Origin: Williamsia muralis
GTDB taxonomy: Bacteria; Actinomycetota; Actinomycetes; Mycobacteriales; Mycobacteriaceae
DNA: 64,000 nucleotides
Direction: 5' to 3'
NCBI RefSeq assembly: GCF_002735905.1
Contig: NZ_PEBD01000004.1
Span: 62,001 to 126,000 of the forward strand
In this document: piece by piece, positions 1 to 7,689 of the stretch
Layout of the letters: every line of letters begins with the position of its first letter
Numbering within the stretch: position 1 is the stretch's first letter
Notes under the pieces: generated by a model
The model's input: only the letters and a program-made list of their open reading frames with translations
Database searches by the model: none
Told to the model about the DNA's origin: nothing
Translations under genes and position numbers: made by a program

Positions 1-30
1 TCACTTCTTCGGGCGGAACGATCTGATCAC

Positions 31-246
31 TCACACCGCGGCGACGATGCCGCAGACGCCACATTGCTCGAATTGGCGCCGCTTCCAACGCGCGATCGGG
101 ATGAAGAACAACGTGAATTGCTGGTACTGCCGGATCCGTGCCCACTGCGTGGTGTTGTGGCAGTGAGGGCATGTGTGGGTTTGCCCCGGGCCGAGGTGTT
201 TCTGCTTGGTGCCGAAACCGAAGATGAAGAACACGAAGCCCAGCAT
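31..246 (-). CDS. Small zinc-ribbon protein
   Basis: A 71-residue protein. It opens with a short hydrophobic stretch (residues 1-11, rich in Phe) and carries two CxxC knuckles, C26/C29 (CPHC) and C62/C65 (CGVC), separated by a basic/aromatic segment that includes FTLFFIP. This is the layout of the short zinc-ribbon proteins common in actinobacteria. The function is unknown; metal binding is inferred from the four cysteines. GGAAG lies about 6 nt before the ATG and supports the start. It is on the same strand as the next gene (SRPBCC protein) with about 100 bp between, so co-transcription is possible. The C-terminus after the last knuckle is very short. Confidence 0.75.
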   Translation of the reverse strand: MLGFVFFIFGFGTKQKHLGPGQTHTCPHCHNTTQWARIRQYQQFTLFFIPIARWKRRQFEQCGVCGIVAAV

Positions 247-345
247 ATAGCTTCCTTCGAGGCAGGCCGTCGGGACATTCGCGGCCGAGCGCCGAGTCCC
301 GTCGATAACGCGAGGTCCTCGCTGCCGAAATCCCTGGCGCGCAGG

Positions 346-810
346 TCAGGAAGCAGTCGCGGCGGCCAGTCGCGCAAGAGTGTCGGTCAACTGGTCCTCG
401 GTGACGAGCGGGAACTTCACCTGCTCGAGGAGCTTCTTGTCGGTGACCTTGGACCAGTCGTACGTGTGCCGGACCAGCGTCTCGTTGGGGCCCTGAGACT
501 CCAACTCCCACAGCCATTCCCAGCCGGGAGGTTCCGTACCGGCGGGTGCGGTCTTCCATGCCAGCAACTTGTCCTTCGCGTAACCGGAGACGTGGTTGTC
601 GGTCTTGTACTCGCCGCCCATGTGGTCGCCCTGCATGTTCATGGTGAACACCTCGCCGACCTGCTGGATCCGATCGGCGTGGTCCACGCCACGGATGAAC
701 CCCGAGCCATCGAGCTCTTGGTGGCGTTCGGGGTTGGAGAGAACGTCGAAAACTGCGTCGACGGGCGCATCGATGGTGCGTTCGACTGTGACCTTCGTGT
801 TTTCGCTCAT
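346..810 (-). CDS. SRPBCC (START-like) domain protein
   Basis: A 154-residue protein fully covered by one SRPBCC / polyketide-cyclase-like ligand-binding fold. Its N-terminal beta strand (VTVERTIDAPVDAVFDVLSN) is the family hallmark, and GWEWLWELE and TLVRHTYDWSKV look like later strands. Members bind hydrophobic ligands or act as cyclases, aromatases or stress proteins; the ligand here cannot be told. An in-frame reading extends upstream to 930, but the family N-terminus begins at the Met at 808-810, so that start is used. It is divergent from the small gene at 922. Confidence 0.8.
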   Translation of the reverse strand: MSENTKVTVERTIDAPVDAVFDVLSNPERHQELDGSGFIRGVDHADRIQQVGEVFTMNMQGDHMGGEYKTDNHVSGYAKDKLLAWKTAPAGTEPPGWEWLWELESQGPNETLVRHTYDWSKVTDKKLLEQVKFPLVTEDQLTDTLARLAAATAS

Positions 811-921
811 GCCCCAACACTGCCTAAGAATCGGTGACACGGCAAGGCGCCCGCGTCGCCCCACCCTGTCTGCCCGTGCGAATCGATATGCATTTCGAGT
901 GGTCACGTGCACACTGAACGT

Positions 922-1275
922 ATGACCCAACCTCGTGCGCTCACAGTGGCGGACAACCCGTTGGCGCTGATCATGCTGGCTGAATTACCCGAAGAAGTGG
1001 CATCGGCCGCGTCCGGCGAGCAGATGGGCAGCGTGACGTCGGAGATGCTCACCGAGTACATGGCCCTCATCGACCGGCACTGTCCTGCCTCGGCGACAGT
1101 GAGTTCGGCGACGTTGCATGCGGCAGTGAACGCACAGCTGGCCGTGTACGCACCGACGATGCCCGAGCTCTGCAGCAGTTACCTCGACAGCCACGGCGGG
1201 CTCGGGGCCAACATCTGGGTCAAAGCGGCGGTCCTGCAGCTTCGTGATGCGCTGGTGGACGGTCGCACGAGCTAG
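922..1275 (+). CDS. Conserved hypothetical protein, 117 aa
   Basis: I do not recognise this protein. It is 117 residues, begins MTQPRALTVADNPLAL, is mildly acidic, probably all-helical, and has no signal peptide or metal motif. The start at 922 is preferred over an in-frame ATG at 907 because CACACT lies exactly 6 nt before 922. That fits a leaderless transcript, an arrangement repeated elsewhere in this window. Its stop codon interlocks with the stop of the convergent dioxygenase-like gene in the tetramer CTAG (1272-1275). Codon use looks like that of its neighbours. Confidence 0.6.
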   Translation: MTQPRALTVADNPLALIMLAELPEEVASAASGEQMGSVTSEMLTEYMALIDRHCPASATVSSATLHAAVNAQLAVYAPTMPELCSSYLDSHGGLGANIWVKAAVLQLRDALVDGRTS

Positions 1276-2243
1276 CCCATCGGGCCACCGTTCGGCATTC
1301 CTCGGGGTGGGGCACCGCCCCCGGGCATCTGGCCGCCGGTGGGCTGCGTGGTGGCGTCCACCCCCACGGCGAGGGCAACCGTGTAACCGCTGGTGACGTC
1401 GCCGGTCACCGAGGCCAGCTGGGTGGCACCGGAATCGTCCCCGAAGACGTTGTCACTGTCGAGCCCGACCCGGGCGAGGTTGCCCACGGAATTCTCATAC
1501 CCGGCGGTCGCATAGACGGCGTCGCACACGTTCTGTGGAAGCGCGATCTGCGAGGTGGCGATGGCATTGGTGGAATCGGTGATGCTGTTCTGGTCGGGAT
1601 AGACCTCGAAATGGATGTGGGGCCAGCGGCCGCTGTAACAAGCGGGAAAGATGCTGGTGTACTCGACCTTTCCGTCGGCGTCGGCTATCTGGACGCCTCG
1701 CAGGAAGTTCTGGTCGGTGACCCCTTCCGAGTACAGCGAATACCCACCTTCGCGTGTGCAGTGCCAGACGTACACAGCTGCGCCCTGCAGTGGGACACCT
1801 CCGTTGGCGAGGTCGGAGACCGTCAGCTGCAAGGTCATCGGCACCCCGTCGGCAGTGCCGCTGAAGTCGCCGAAGCTCGAGCGGATGTCGGTGCGGACGA
1901 TACCGCTCTGTTCGAGTACGTCGGGGCCGTTGGACCCGTCCCCGGGGTACGGGCCTGCGGTCTCGTCAGGAATTTCGGTCAGTGCCGTCGATGATCCAGC
2001 GCTTGTCGTGGTCGATGCAGGCGTCGTCGCCGAGCCGGTGGCCGAGTTCGAATTGCTCGACCCTCCGCACGCCGCCAATCCGACGGTGGCTGCACCCAAT
2101 CCGAACACTGCCAGCATCCTGCGCCGACTGAACAACGTATCCACGTCGAAAGCCAACCCCTGGTCGACCACCTCGTCGGCAGGCCGGGGCAGTCGGCGAC
2201 CCTCGTAGGTCGGTGTCGAATCACTTTGCCTGCGCTGTGTCAT
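1272..2243 (-). CDS. Exported intradiol ring-cleavage dioxygenase-like lipoprotein
   Basis: A 323-residue protein. After about 45 cytoplasmic residues comes a twin-arginine-like segment (SRRRMLAVFGLGAATVGLAAC) ending in a lipobox, followed by a Ser/Thr-rich tether. The second half is an intradiol dioxygenase domain. It has the DETAGPYPGDG entry motif, VYVWHC..GGYS, and PACYSGRWPHIHFEVY, which supplies the Tyr and the HxH pair expected to bind non-haem Fe(III). The tail is Gly/Pro/Met-rich. The classical family cleaves catechols in the cytoplasm, so an exported copy probably acts on an extracytoplasmic aromatic or has another role. The ATG at 2243 has GAGGAGG 6 nt upstream; an ATG at 2261 is less likely. 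Confidence 0.85.
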   Translation of the reverse strand: MTQRRQSDSTPTYEGRRLPRPADEVVDQGLAFDVDTLFSRRRMLAVFGLGAATVGLAACGGSSNSNSATGSATTPASTTTSAGSSTALTEIPDETAGPYPGDGSNGPDVLEQSGIVRTDIRSSFGDFSGTADGVPMTLQLTVSDLANGGVPLQGAAVYVWHCTREGGYSLYSEGVTDQNFLRGVQIADADGKVEYTSIFPACYSGRWPHIHFEVYPDQNSITDSTNAIATSQIALPQNVCDAVYATAGYENSVGNLARVGLDSDNVFGDDSGATQLASVTGDVTSGYTVALAVGVDATTQPTGGQMPGGGAPPRGMPNGGPMG

Positions 2244-2257
2244 GTTGCCTCCTCGAT

Positions 2258-2286
2258 TCATCCGGTTCAGTCGTCGAACCGGATGA
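2258..2286. repeat. Perfect 11-bp inverted repeat upstream of the dioxygenase-like gene
   Basis: Arms TCATCCGGTTC (2258-2268) and GAACCGGATGA (2276-2286) enclose a 7-nt loop. The element lies just upstream of the Shine-Dalgarno of the gene starting at 2243. It could be an operator or a 5'-UTR hairpin for that gene, or a terminator for the minus-strand gene ending at 2417. There is no T-run, so I favour a regulatory role, with low certainty. Confidence 0.5.
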
Positions 2287-2416
2287 CATCAGTCTTGATC
2301 GACAACCTGGCAATCAGCTGGACGGCCGCTGCGAAGATCCCACCCACGGTGAGCGGCAGCCGCTGCGGGTTGAGCAGGTACCGAGGAACGGACGGCCGCA
2401 ACGGTTTCGAGTGGGC

Positions 2417-2848
2417 TCAGCCGGCGGGCGGGAGCCCGAAGGTGCGCGGCGGTGTGCCGGGAACGAGCGAGAGATGAGTGTGAATCGCCTGCCACGGTTG
2501 GTCGACGTCGGATCGGTTCAGCAAGACCGTCGAGCGGCCCGGCCGTTCGAACGGCGTCCCGTTCTCGGTGTAACCGGTGGAGGTCCACAGGCACAGGCCC
2601 CAGCCGGTGAGGTTGTCGTCAGACGTGCCGGTCACCATCGAATCCAGATCGAAACGGAACTCGGTGATACGGCCCCAGATGGAACGCCATTGCTCGTTCT
2701 CCAACTCGTCGATGCCTCGGACCAGTCGCATGTAGGTCCCGAAGCCGACGACGTCGGGGGCGAACATCGTGCGGGCCTTGTCGTAGTCGACGTCGACGAT
2801 CAGCTGACGCCAGCTGTCGAACCAATCCCGGATCGTGATGTCCTGCAA
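2417..2848 (-). CDS. SnoaL-like / NTF2-fold protein
   Basis: A 143-residue protein with the SnoaL-like layout: an N-terminal helix (DITIRDWFDSWRQLIV), D-Y-D-K-A-R-T-M-F-A-P-D-V-V-G-F-G-T typical of the NTF2 fold, and a C-terminal strand with IHTHLSLVPGTPPRTFGL. Proteins ending in such a motif are often annotated as ketosteroid-isomerase-like or calcium/calmodulin-dependent kinase association-like; the substrate is unknown. No ATG exists in a sensible place. TTG at 2848 with GGAAGAGG about 8 nt upstream is the best start; an ATT two codons earlier is unlikely. It is divergent from the TupA-like gene. Confidence 0.7.
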   Translation of the reverse strand: MQDITIRDWFDSWRQLIVDVDYDKARTMFAPDVVGFGTYMRLVRGIDELENEQWRSIWGRITEFRFDLDSMVTGTSDDNLTGWGLCLWTSTGYTENGTPFERPGRSTVLLNRSDVDQPWQAIHTHLSLVPGTPPRTFGLPPAG

Positions 2849-2874
2849 AGTAATCCTCTTCCGCCATAGGGGGC

Positions 2875-2880
2875 TAGTCT
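2875..2880 (+). promoter_or_regulatory. -10 box of the TupA-like gene (leaderless)
   Basis: TAGTCT fits the TANNNT pattern and ends 7 nt before the ATG at 2888, so transcription would start at or next to the start codon. No recognisable -35 is present. Confidence 0.45.
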
Positions 2881-2887
2881 GATGCCG

Positions 2888-3745
2888 ATGTCTGACACCA
2901 CCGTAGCGCGGGTCGCGCTCGCCGCGATCATGCGAATTCCACTGACACCGAGACGAATTCTGTTCTATGGTGCCCTTCACCGACGCCTGCCGCGTCTGCG
3001 GAATCCGCAACGTTTCACCGACAAGGTCAACTGGCGAGTGCGCCACGACCGCCGCGAGTTGCTGGCCCCGACGTGCGACAAGTTGGCCATGAAAGAACTG
3101 GCGTCTGCCGCCGCCGGTGATTCTGTGAGGGTTCCGCAGACCCTGTGGGCGGGAACCGATCTGCGGGACCTGGGCTCGGTCGATCTGCCCGATCGGTGGA
3201 TCCTCAAGCCGGCACACCGGTTCGGCAAGATCATCGTGGGCCTTGGGCAACCCGACATCGACGACCTGCTCGCCCGGACCGACGGGTGGCTCGACAACGA
3301 GAACTGGCAGCTGATGGGCGAGTGGGGGTACAGCCGGGCCACGCCGCGGATCCTGGTCGAAGAGCGGATCGGTACATCCGATGCCCTCCCCTCGGACTAC
3401 AAGTTCTTCGTCTTCGCAGGCGTGGCGCGATACGTGCTGGTGGTCTCCGACCGAGTCGCAGATCCGCGGGCCTCGTATTACGACACCTCATGGAATCGGG
3501 TCGCGACGCATCCCGGGGCAGAGGATGTCCCGCTGGTGCCTGCGCCGCCTCACCTCTCGGAGATGATCGCGATCGCCGAACGCATCGCGCACGGGTTCGA
3601 TTTCCTCCGAGTCGATCTGTACGACGTCGACGGACACGTGTGGTTCGGCGAAACCACCGCCTATCCGATGAGTGGGCTCGGCAGGTATTCGCCGGATTCC
3701 TTCGATGAAGAACTCGGCAGCTGGTGGACGTTGCCCGACCTCTGA
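2888..3745 (+). CDS. TupA-like ATP-grasp protein
   Basis: A 285-residue protein of the TupA-like ATP-grasp family, named after a teichuronopeptide biosynthesis protein and usually linked to surface-polymer modification. Family features are PQRFTDKVNWRVRHDRRELLAPTCDKLAMKE near the N-terminus, an ATP-binding lysine in WILKPAHRFGKIIVG, the DYKFFVFAG strand, and the metal-binding C-terminal segment DFLRVDLYDVDGHVWFGETTAYPMSG. No signal peptide is present. Two ATGs lie in frame (2882 and 2888); the second sits 7 nt after TAGTCT and is preferred. No glycosyltransferases flank it, so its substrate cannot be inferred from context. Confidence 0.8.
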   Translation: MSDTTVARVALAAIMRIPLTPRRILFYGALHRRLPRLRNPQRFTDKVNWRVRHDRRELLAPTCDKLAMKELASAAAGDSVRVPQTLWAGTDLRDLGSVDLPDRWILKPAHRFGKIIVGLGQPDIDDLLARTDGWLDNENWQLMGEWGYSRATPRILVEERIGTSDALPSDYKFFVFAGVARYVLVVSDRVADPRASYYDTSWNRVATHPGAEDVPLVPAPPHLSEMIAIAERIAHGFDFLRVDLYDVDGHVWFGETTAYPMSGLGRYSPDSFDEELGSWWTLPDL

Positions 3746-3789
3746 GCCGGTGTCGCTCGGAATGGTCCGCACCGCAGCCCATTCCGACC

Positions 3790-5001
3790 TCAGAGCCGAC
3801 CCTTGAGAATCAGGTTCCAGTACATCTGCGGCAGTCCGTAGCGGTCGAAGGCCCATGCCGATCGTCGCGGTTTGAGCGGGTCGACAAACGACGGTAACGA
3901 TGATTCGACGGTGCCGGCCCTGTCGAACTCGCCGGCGATCAGCCTGTGCCCGTCGATGGCGACGGGCGCGACTGTGTATCCGTCGTACTCCGCCAACGCT
4001 TTTCCTTCACGGGCAGCGATCAGGTTGTCGACGAGGATCGCGATCTGCCGGCGCAGCGCACCGCCGGACGGGTCAGTGGCCACCGCGGCCCCGTCTCCGG
4101 CACCCCAGATGTCGGGATACGTGTGATGACGGAATGTATGGGGGTCGATGTCGACAAGACCGCGGGGATCGGCGCCGGAAAGTCCTGACAACTCGACCCA
4201 CAGGGGCCCACGGAACGGCGGGACCAGGTGAAGCACGTCGTAGGGCAGTCGTTCGACCGACCCGGTGGCGCCCGTCACCGATATCTGCCGCCCCTCCGGA
4301 TCGAGCTCGGTGACCGCTGTATTGCGCAACACCCGCACGTCGAGGTCGGCCAGAAGGCTGTACAGCCGGCCGTCGAGGTCGGGAACACCCAGCAACTCGG
4401 GACGGTCAATCACCAGGGAGATGTCGACCCCGGGTAGTCGGCCGGTCTTCTGCCAGTGGGCTGCGGCCAGGAAGAGTGGTTTGAGCGTCGTGCCGGTACA
4501 GCTCACCGGCGCGCGAGGCACGGTGAACACGGCCCGTCCCCGAGCGGGCATGGTCTTGACCAACTCCCAAGTCTCCTCGGCCCGGTCCACGTAATTGCTG
4601 GCGACAGCAGAGGATTCGAGGGCCGCGTCGACACCGGGTAGTGCGTCAGCATCCGGGACGAGCCCGGGCCCGAGAACCAGGTCTCGGTATCGGTAGGTAC
4701 GGCCGGACGCGCACAGCACCGTCTGCGACGGCGCATCAACCGAGATCGCTGTGTCCTGTACCCATGTGCACTGCTCGGGGGTCACCGATCGCTGGGTTCG
4801 TTCGGCGTCGTTCAACGTGGCCTGCCCGCCGCCCACATACGACAGCAGTGGCCGATAGGTGTGGACCCTCTGAGGCTCGATGACGGCGACGTCGGTGATC
4901 CCCTTCTTGATCAACCGGGCCGCGGCGCTGATCCCGGCGTTACCGCCGCCGATGACCAGAACGTCGAAGTACTGGTCCGCTGTGCTCGCTGCTGGGGTCA
5001 T
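3790..5001 (-). CDS. SQR-like FAD-dependent oxidoreductase
   Basis: A 403-residue flavoprotein with an N-terminal Rossmann motif (FDVLVIGGGNAGISAAARL, near residues 12-30) and a second FAD motif in YPDIWGAGDGAAV. The overall order matches the sulfide:quinone oxidoreductase / type II NADH dehydrogenase superfamily. A Cys in APVSCTGTTLKPLFLAAAHW occupies the place of one redox-active Cys of SQRs. Two further Cys (in TPEQCTW and VLCASGR) exist, but I cannot show they form the SQR trisulfide site. Likely role: oxidation of sulfide or another reductant with electrons passed to quinone. The start at 5001 is the first Met before the Rossmann fold. It lies 44 bp downstream of a small same-strand gene and is probably in an operon with it. 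Confidence 0.8.
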   Translation of the reverse strand: MTPAASTADQYFDVLVIGGGNAGISAAARLIKKGITDVAVIEPQRVHTYRPLLSYVGGGQATLNDAERTQRSVTPEQCTWVQDTAISVDAPSQTVLCASGRTYRYRDLVLGPGLVPDADALPGVDAALESSAVASNYVDRAEETWELVKTMPARGRAVFTVPRAPVSCTGTTLKPLFLAAAHWQKTGRLPGVDISLVIDRPELLGVPDLDGRLYSLLADLDVRVLRNTAVTELDPEGRQISVTGATGSVERLPYDVLHLVPPFRGPLWVELSGLSGADPRGLVDIDPHTFRHHTYPDIWGAGDGAAVATDPSGGALRRQIAILVDNLIAAREGKALAEYDGYTVAPVAIDGHRLIAGEFDRAGTVESSLPSFVDPLKPRRSAWAFDRYGLPQMYWNLILKGRL

Positions 5002-5045
5002 ATCGGGCCTGTACCCAGAACCTTCGATGACCACCCGTCGGCGAA

Positions 5046-5333
5046 TCACGCACCGGTGTCGACCACATCGCGTTGAACGAAGATGACCATCGGGTCGTCG
5101 GGCGCGATCATGATGCACGCATCGTCGGTCAGCGTGAGCATGACAGCGCGCGTGGTGTCGATGGACGCGTCGAGTTGGTCGAAGATCTCTGTGGCCAACC
5201 GGCTCGGGATCTCGAAGCGGTGGTCGTCGAGGTGGACCGCGGCGACCGCCTCCGCGACCGCTCCGCCCGCGGACTCGTCGGCGCCCGACGGAGGGATGTC
5301 GGATGCAGTCGACTCCCTGCCCTTGTCGACCAT
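5046..5333 (-). CDS. Hypothetical protein, 95 aa
   Basis: Not recognised. A 95-residue acidic protein. The first third is Ser/Gly/Ala-rich and probably disordered. The rest (HLDDHRFEIPSRLATEIFDQLDAS, then AVMLTLTDDACIMIAPDDPMVIFVQRD) alternates helix and strand. Among three closely spaced Met codons, the one at 5333 has GAGGAG 7 nt upstream and is chosen. It is followed 44 bp later by the SQR-like gene on the same strand, so it may be a partner of that flavoprotein; this is inference from position only. Confidence 0.6.
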   Translation of the reverse strand: MVDKGRESTASDIPPSGADESAGGAVAEAVAAVHLDDHRFEIPSRLATEIFDQLDASIDTTRAVMLTLTDDACIMIAPDDPMVIFVQRDVVDTGA

Positions 5334-5588
5334 CGGCATTCTCCTCAACGTGTGGTGTTGAGTCAGCCTAAGAGATAATCAGTGATCTGGCACCTGCGCC
5401 AGCGTGCTCGGACGATTTCGGCCGTGCGTCACCGCCTCCGGTCCCAGGTGATCCTGCGGGAACGGAGTTCGAGGATGACATCGGACCACCTCGTTGTGGT
5501 CCATGCCATGCTGCGAGAGTCAGCGGCGCGATGGTCGGCGATCAGGCAACACATTCCTCACCGAGGCGATCGCACGGCCGGCTGTGGG

Positions 5589-5825
5589 TCAACTCATCAC
5601 CAGGGCCTCCTGCACCGCGGCGTAGAACGCCTTACCCGGGTCGCCGAACACTTCGGTTTCCGGGAAATACATGGCGGCCATACCGCTGAGAAGTGACCCG
5701 CACGCGCCGGGACGGACCGCGACGGCAAACCACATGCCGACGGAGACACCTTGGATGGTGCGGGTCCAGTCGGCGCGCTCCTCGATGGCATTGGCAACAC
5801 TCAGCATCAGCTTCGGATCCTTCAT
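5589..5825 (-). CDS. Hypothetical protein, 78 aa
   Basis: Not recognised. The reading frame from the Met at 5825 gives 78 residues beginning MKDPKLMLSVANAIEER. It includes a hydrophobic Gly/Ala segment (VSVGMWFAVAVRPGACGSLLSGMAAMYF) that could be one membrane-associated helix or a buried strand pair. A longer reading from a Met at 5882 is possible, and neither start has a strong ribosome-binding site. It sits downstream of gadB on the same strand, separated by a 342-bp gap. Confidence 0.45.
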   Translation of the reverse strand: MKDPKLMLSVANAIEERADWTRTIQGVSVGMWFAVAVRPGACGSLLSGMAAMYFPETEVFGDPGKAFYAAVQEALVMS

Positions 5826-6167
5826 GCTCCAAACCCCCGTGCTGCGAAACCGCTCTGCTTTCGGGTGGTGACCGGTGGGCATGTCGACAAATGCATTTTG
5901 TTCTCCCTGGATGGGTTGGACAGCTGGCCACTTGGCCAACTGCCCTGACCGTCGCACGAGAGACGCCTACTTGTCGCAGGTCAATGAGTAATTGCTGGTG
6001 AGTTAATAAAAGAACATGCGAAATTAACGACCGGAGAGCGCAAAGAGCCCGGGCCAATCACCGGGAGGGGATGGTGTCGGCTCCGTCCACAATGACTCGA
6101 TTGTCGCGAGAGGTGGAATCCCGTCGACAAAACTGTGACTCAGGACACATCTAATTGCGCCTGAAAA
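5826..6167. other. 342-bp intergenic stretch between gadB and the 78-aa gene
   Basis: No credible gene is present. It contains an AT-rich tract around 5975-6035, unusual for this window, and one CRP/GlxR-like site (listed separately at 6134-6149). The tract could hold the promoter of the downstream 78-aa gene. I see no terminator hairpin immediately after gadB. Confidence 0.5.
6134..6149. promoter_or_regulatory. CRP/GlxR-like site (TGTGA-N6-ACACA)
   Basis: TGTGA at 6134-6138 and ACACA at 6145-6149, six bases apart, differ by one base from the CRP-family consensus TGTGA-N6-TCACA. It lies between gadB (upstream on the minus strand) and the 78-aa gene, about 300 bp from the latter's start. The distance makes a regulatory role uncertain. 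Confidence 0.3.
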
Positions 6168-7526
6168 TCAGTGGGCGAAATGCTGGCTTTCCATGTGGCC
6201 GCCGGCTTGTATCTTGCGCAGTCCGTTCATCACCTCGACGAGGTGCTGGTGCAGGACGCGAGCCATGTCGCGCGAGAACCCCTCTCGCACCACGACCCTG
6301 AGAACGGCGACGTCCGTGGCGTCGTCGGGCATCGTGTAGGCCGGTACCTGCCAGCCGTACACCCGGAGACCATGGGAGATGTCGAAGACCGTGAACGGGC
6401 AGGGATCATTCAGCTTGAACGTCACGACCGGTATCGCCGAACCGTCGGTCAGGACGTCGATCTCTTCTTCCTCGGCGATCTGCCCGGCAAACCATTGGGC
6501 TGTGCTCGACAGCGCCTTCATGATGTCGGTGTAGCCGGCGCGCCCGAGTCGCAGGAAGTTGTAGTACTGGCCGATGACCTGATTGCCGGGACGCGAGAAG
6601 TTGAGAGTGAAGGTGGGCATGTCGCCGCCGAGGTAATTGACGCGGAACACCAGGTCCTCGGCGAGGTGCTCCTTGCCACGCCAGACCACGAAACCGACTC
6701 CGGGATAAGTGAGTCCGTACTTGTGCCCGCTGACGTTGATCGACACCACGCGCGGCACCCGGAAGTCCCATTCCACATCGGGATGCAGGAACGGCAGTAC
6801 GAAACCACCACTGGCCGCGTCGACGTGGATCGGGATGTCCGGGCCGCCGTCGCTCGCGAGCTTGTCCAGGGCGGCGGCGACCTCTTTGACCGGTTCGAGT
6901 TCGCCTGTGTACGTGGTCCCGGCGATCACCACGACGCCGATAGTGTTCTCGTCCACCGCCTCGGTCACCTGCTCGGGGGTGATGACGTAGCGACCCTCCT
7001 CCATCGGCAGATAGCGCGGTTCGACCTCGAAATAACGGCAGAACTTCTCCCAGACCACTTGAACGTTGCTGCCGAGGACGAGGTTCGGTGTGCCACCCGT
7101 CTTCTTCTCGCGCCAGCGCCATTTGAGGGCGAGCCCGCCGAGCATCACGGCCTCCGATGAGCCGATGGTGGAGGCGCCGGTGGCCGTCGATGCGTCCTCG
7201 GGGTCGAGTCCGGGAGCGTGGAACAGATCGGCGACCATGCTCACACACCGGGATTCGATGGCCGCAGTCAGCGGATATTCATCTTTGTCGATCATGTTCT
7301 TGTCGAAGGTCTCGGCCATCAATCGCTCGGCCTGCGGATCCATCCAAGTGGTCACAAATGTAGCCAGATTGAGGCGCGAATTGCCGTCGAGCATCAATTC
7401 ATCGTGGATGAAGCGGTACGCGATTTCCGGTTCCATCGAATCGTCCGGAATTCTCAGGGCCGGGACACCCTCGACAGCGAGCCGGCCGGTATATGCGGGA
7501 GCGATCAATCCACGTTCGTTCGACAT
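6168..7526 (-). CDS. gadB: Glutamate decarboxylase
   Basis: A 452-residue PLP enzyme that converts glutamate to GABA and CO2 while consuming a proton. Length and sequence match bacterial/plant GAD of group II decarboxylases. Residues include IGSSEAVMLGGLALKWRW, the PLP-aspartate segment IHVDAASGGFVLPF (about 233-246), and the PLP-binding lysine in SINVSGHKYG at K269. The C-terminal tail ending GGHMESQHFAH resembles the pH-sensitive tail of the E. coli enzyme. GGAGTTCAA precedes the ATG at 7526; in-frame upstream sequence lacks family similarity. No glutamate/GABA antiporter gene is adjacent, so a complete acid-resistance system is not visible here. It is divergent from the MmpS-like gene. Confidence 0.95.
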   Translation of the reverse strand: MSNERGLIAPAYTGRLAVEGVPALRIPDDSMEPEIAYRFIHDELMLDGNSRLNLATFVTTWMDPQAERLMAETFDKNMIDKDEYPLTAAIESRCVSMVADLFHAPGLDPEDASTATGASTIGSSEAVMLGGLALKWRWREKKTGGTPNLVLGSNVQVVWEKFCRYFEVEPRYLPMEEGRYVITPEQVTEAVDENTIGVVVIAGTTYTGELEPVKEVAAALDKLASDGGPDIPIHVDAASGGFVLPFLHPDVEWDFRVPRVVSINVSGHKYGLTYPGVGFVVWRGKEHLAEDLVFRVNYLGGDMPTFTLNFSRPGNQVIGQYYNFLRLGRAGYTDIMKALSSTAQWFAGQIAEEEEIDVLTDGSAIPVVTFKLNDPCPFTVFDISHGLRVYGWQVPAYTMPDDATDVAVLRVVVREGFSRDMARVLHQHLVEVMNGLRKIQAGGHMESQHFAH

Positions 7527-7689
7527 TTGAACTCCATCGCGTTGGATGAGACGCGGTGCTTTTCGACGCCCGCGAAGCGCTTTGATCGTACCGTTTGCCG
7601 TGCCCGTATACGGAGAAACTGTTTCTAGGCCTGCGTACGCCGCGCCGGTAGTGTTTGACTCCTGACGGCCGAGCTGAGGAGCAAAACGT

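Noticed and set aside
64-837. Long plus-strand reading frame opposite the SRPBCC gene
   Set aside because: It is the antisense of a clear SRPBCC protein, has Arg/Leu/Val-heavy composition typical of high-GC shadow frames and matches no family.
2267-2400. Possible 28-44 codon minus-strand peptide ending IKTDVIRFDD
   Set aside because: It has a hydrophobic stretch, but no convincing start or ribosome-binding site, and its end coincides with the inverted repeat at 2258-2286.
2619-2867. 82-codon frame beginning MAEEDYFAGHH with an ATG and ribosome-binding site
   Set aside because: It overlaps the SnoaL-like frame, which has family features; this frame is Arg-rich after the first residues. Its ATG sits where the TTG start of the real gene takes its Shine-Dalgarno.
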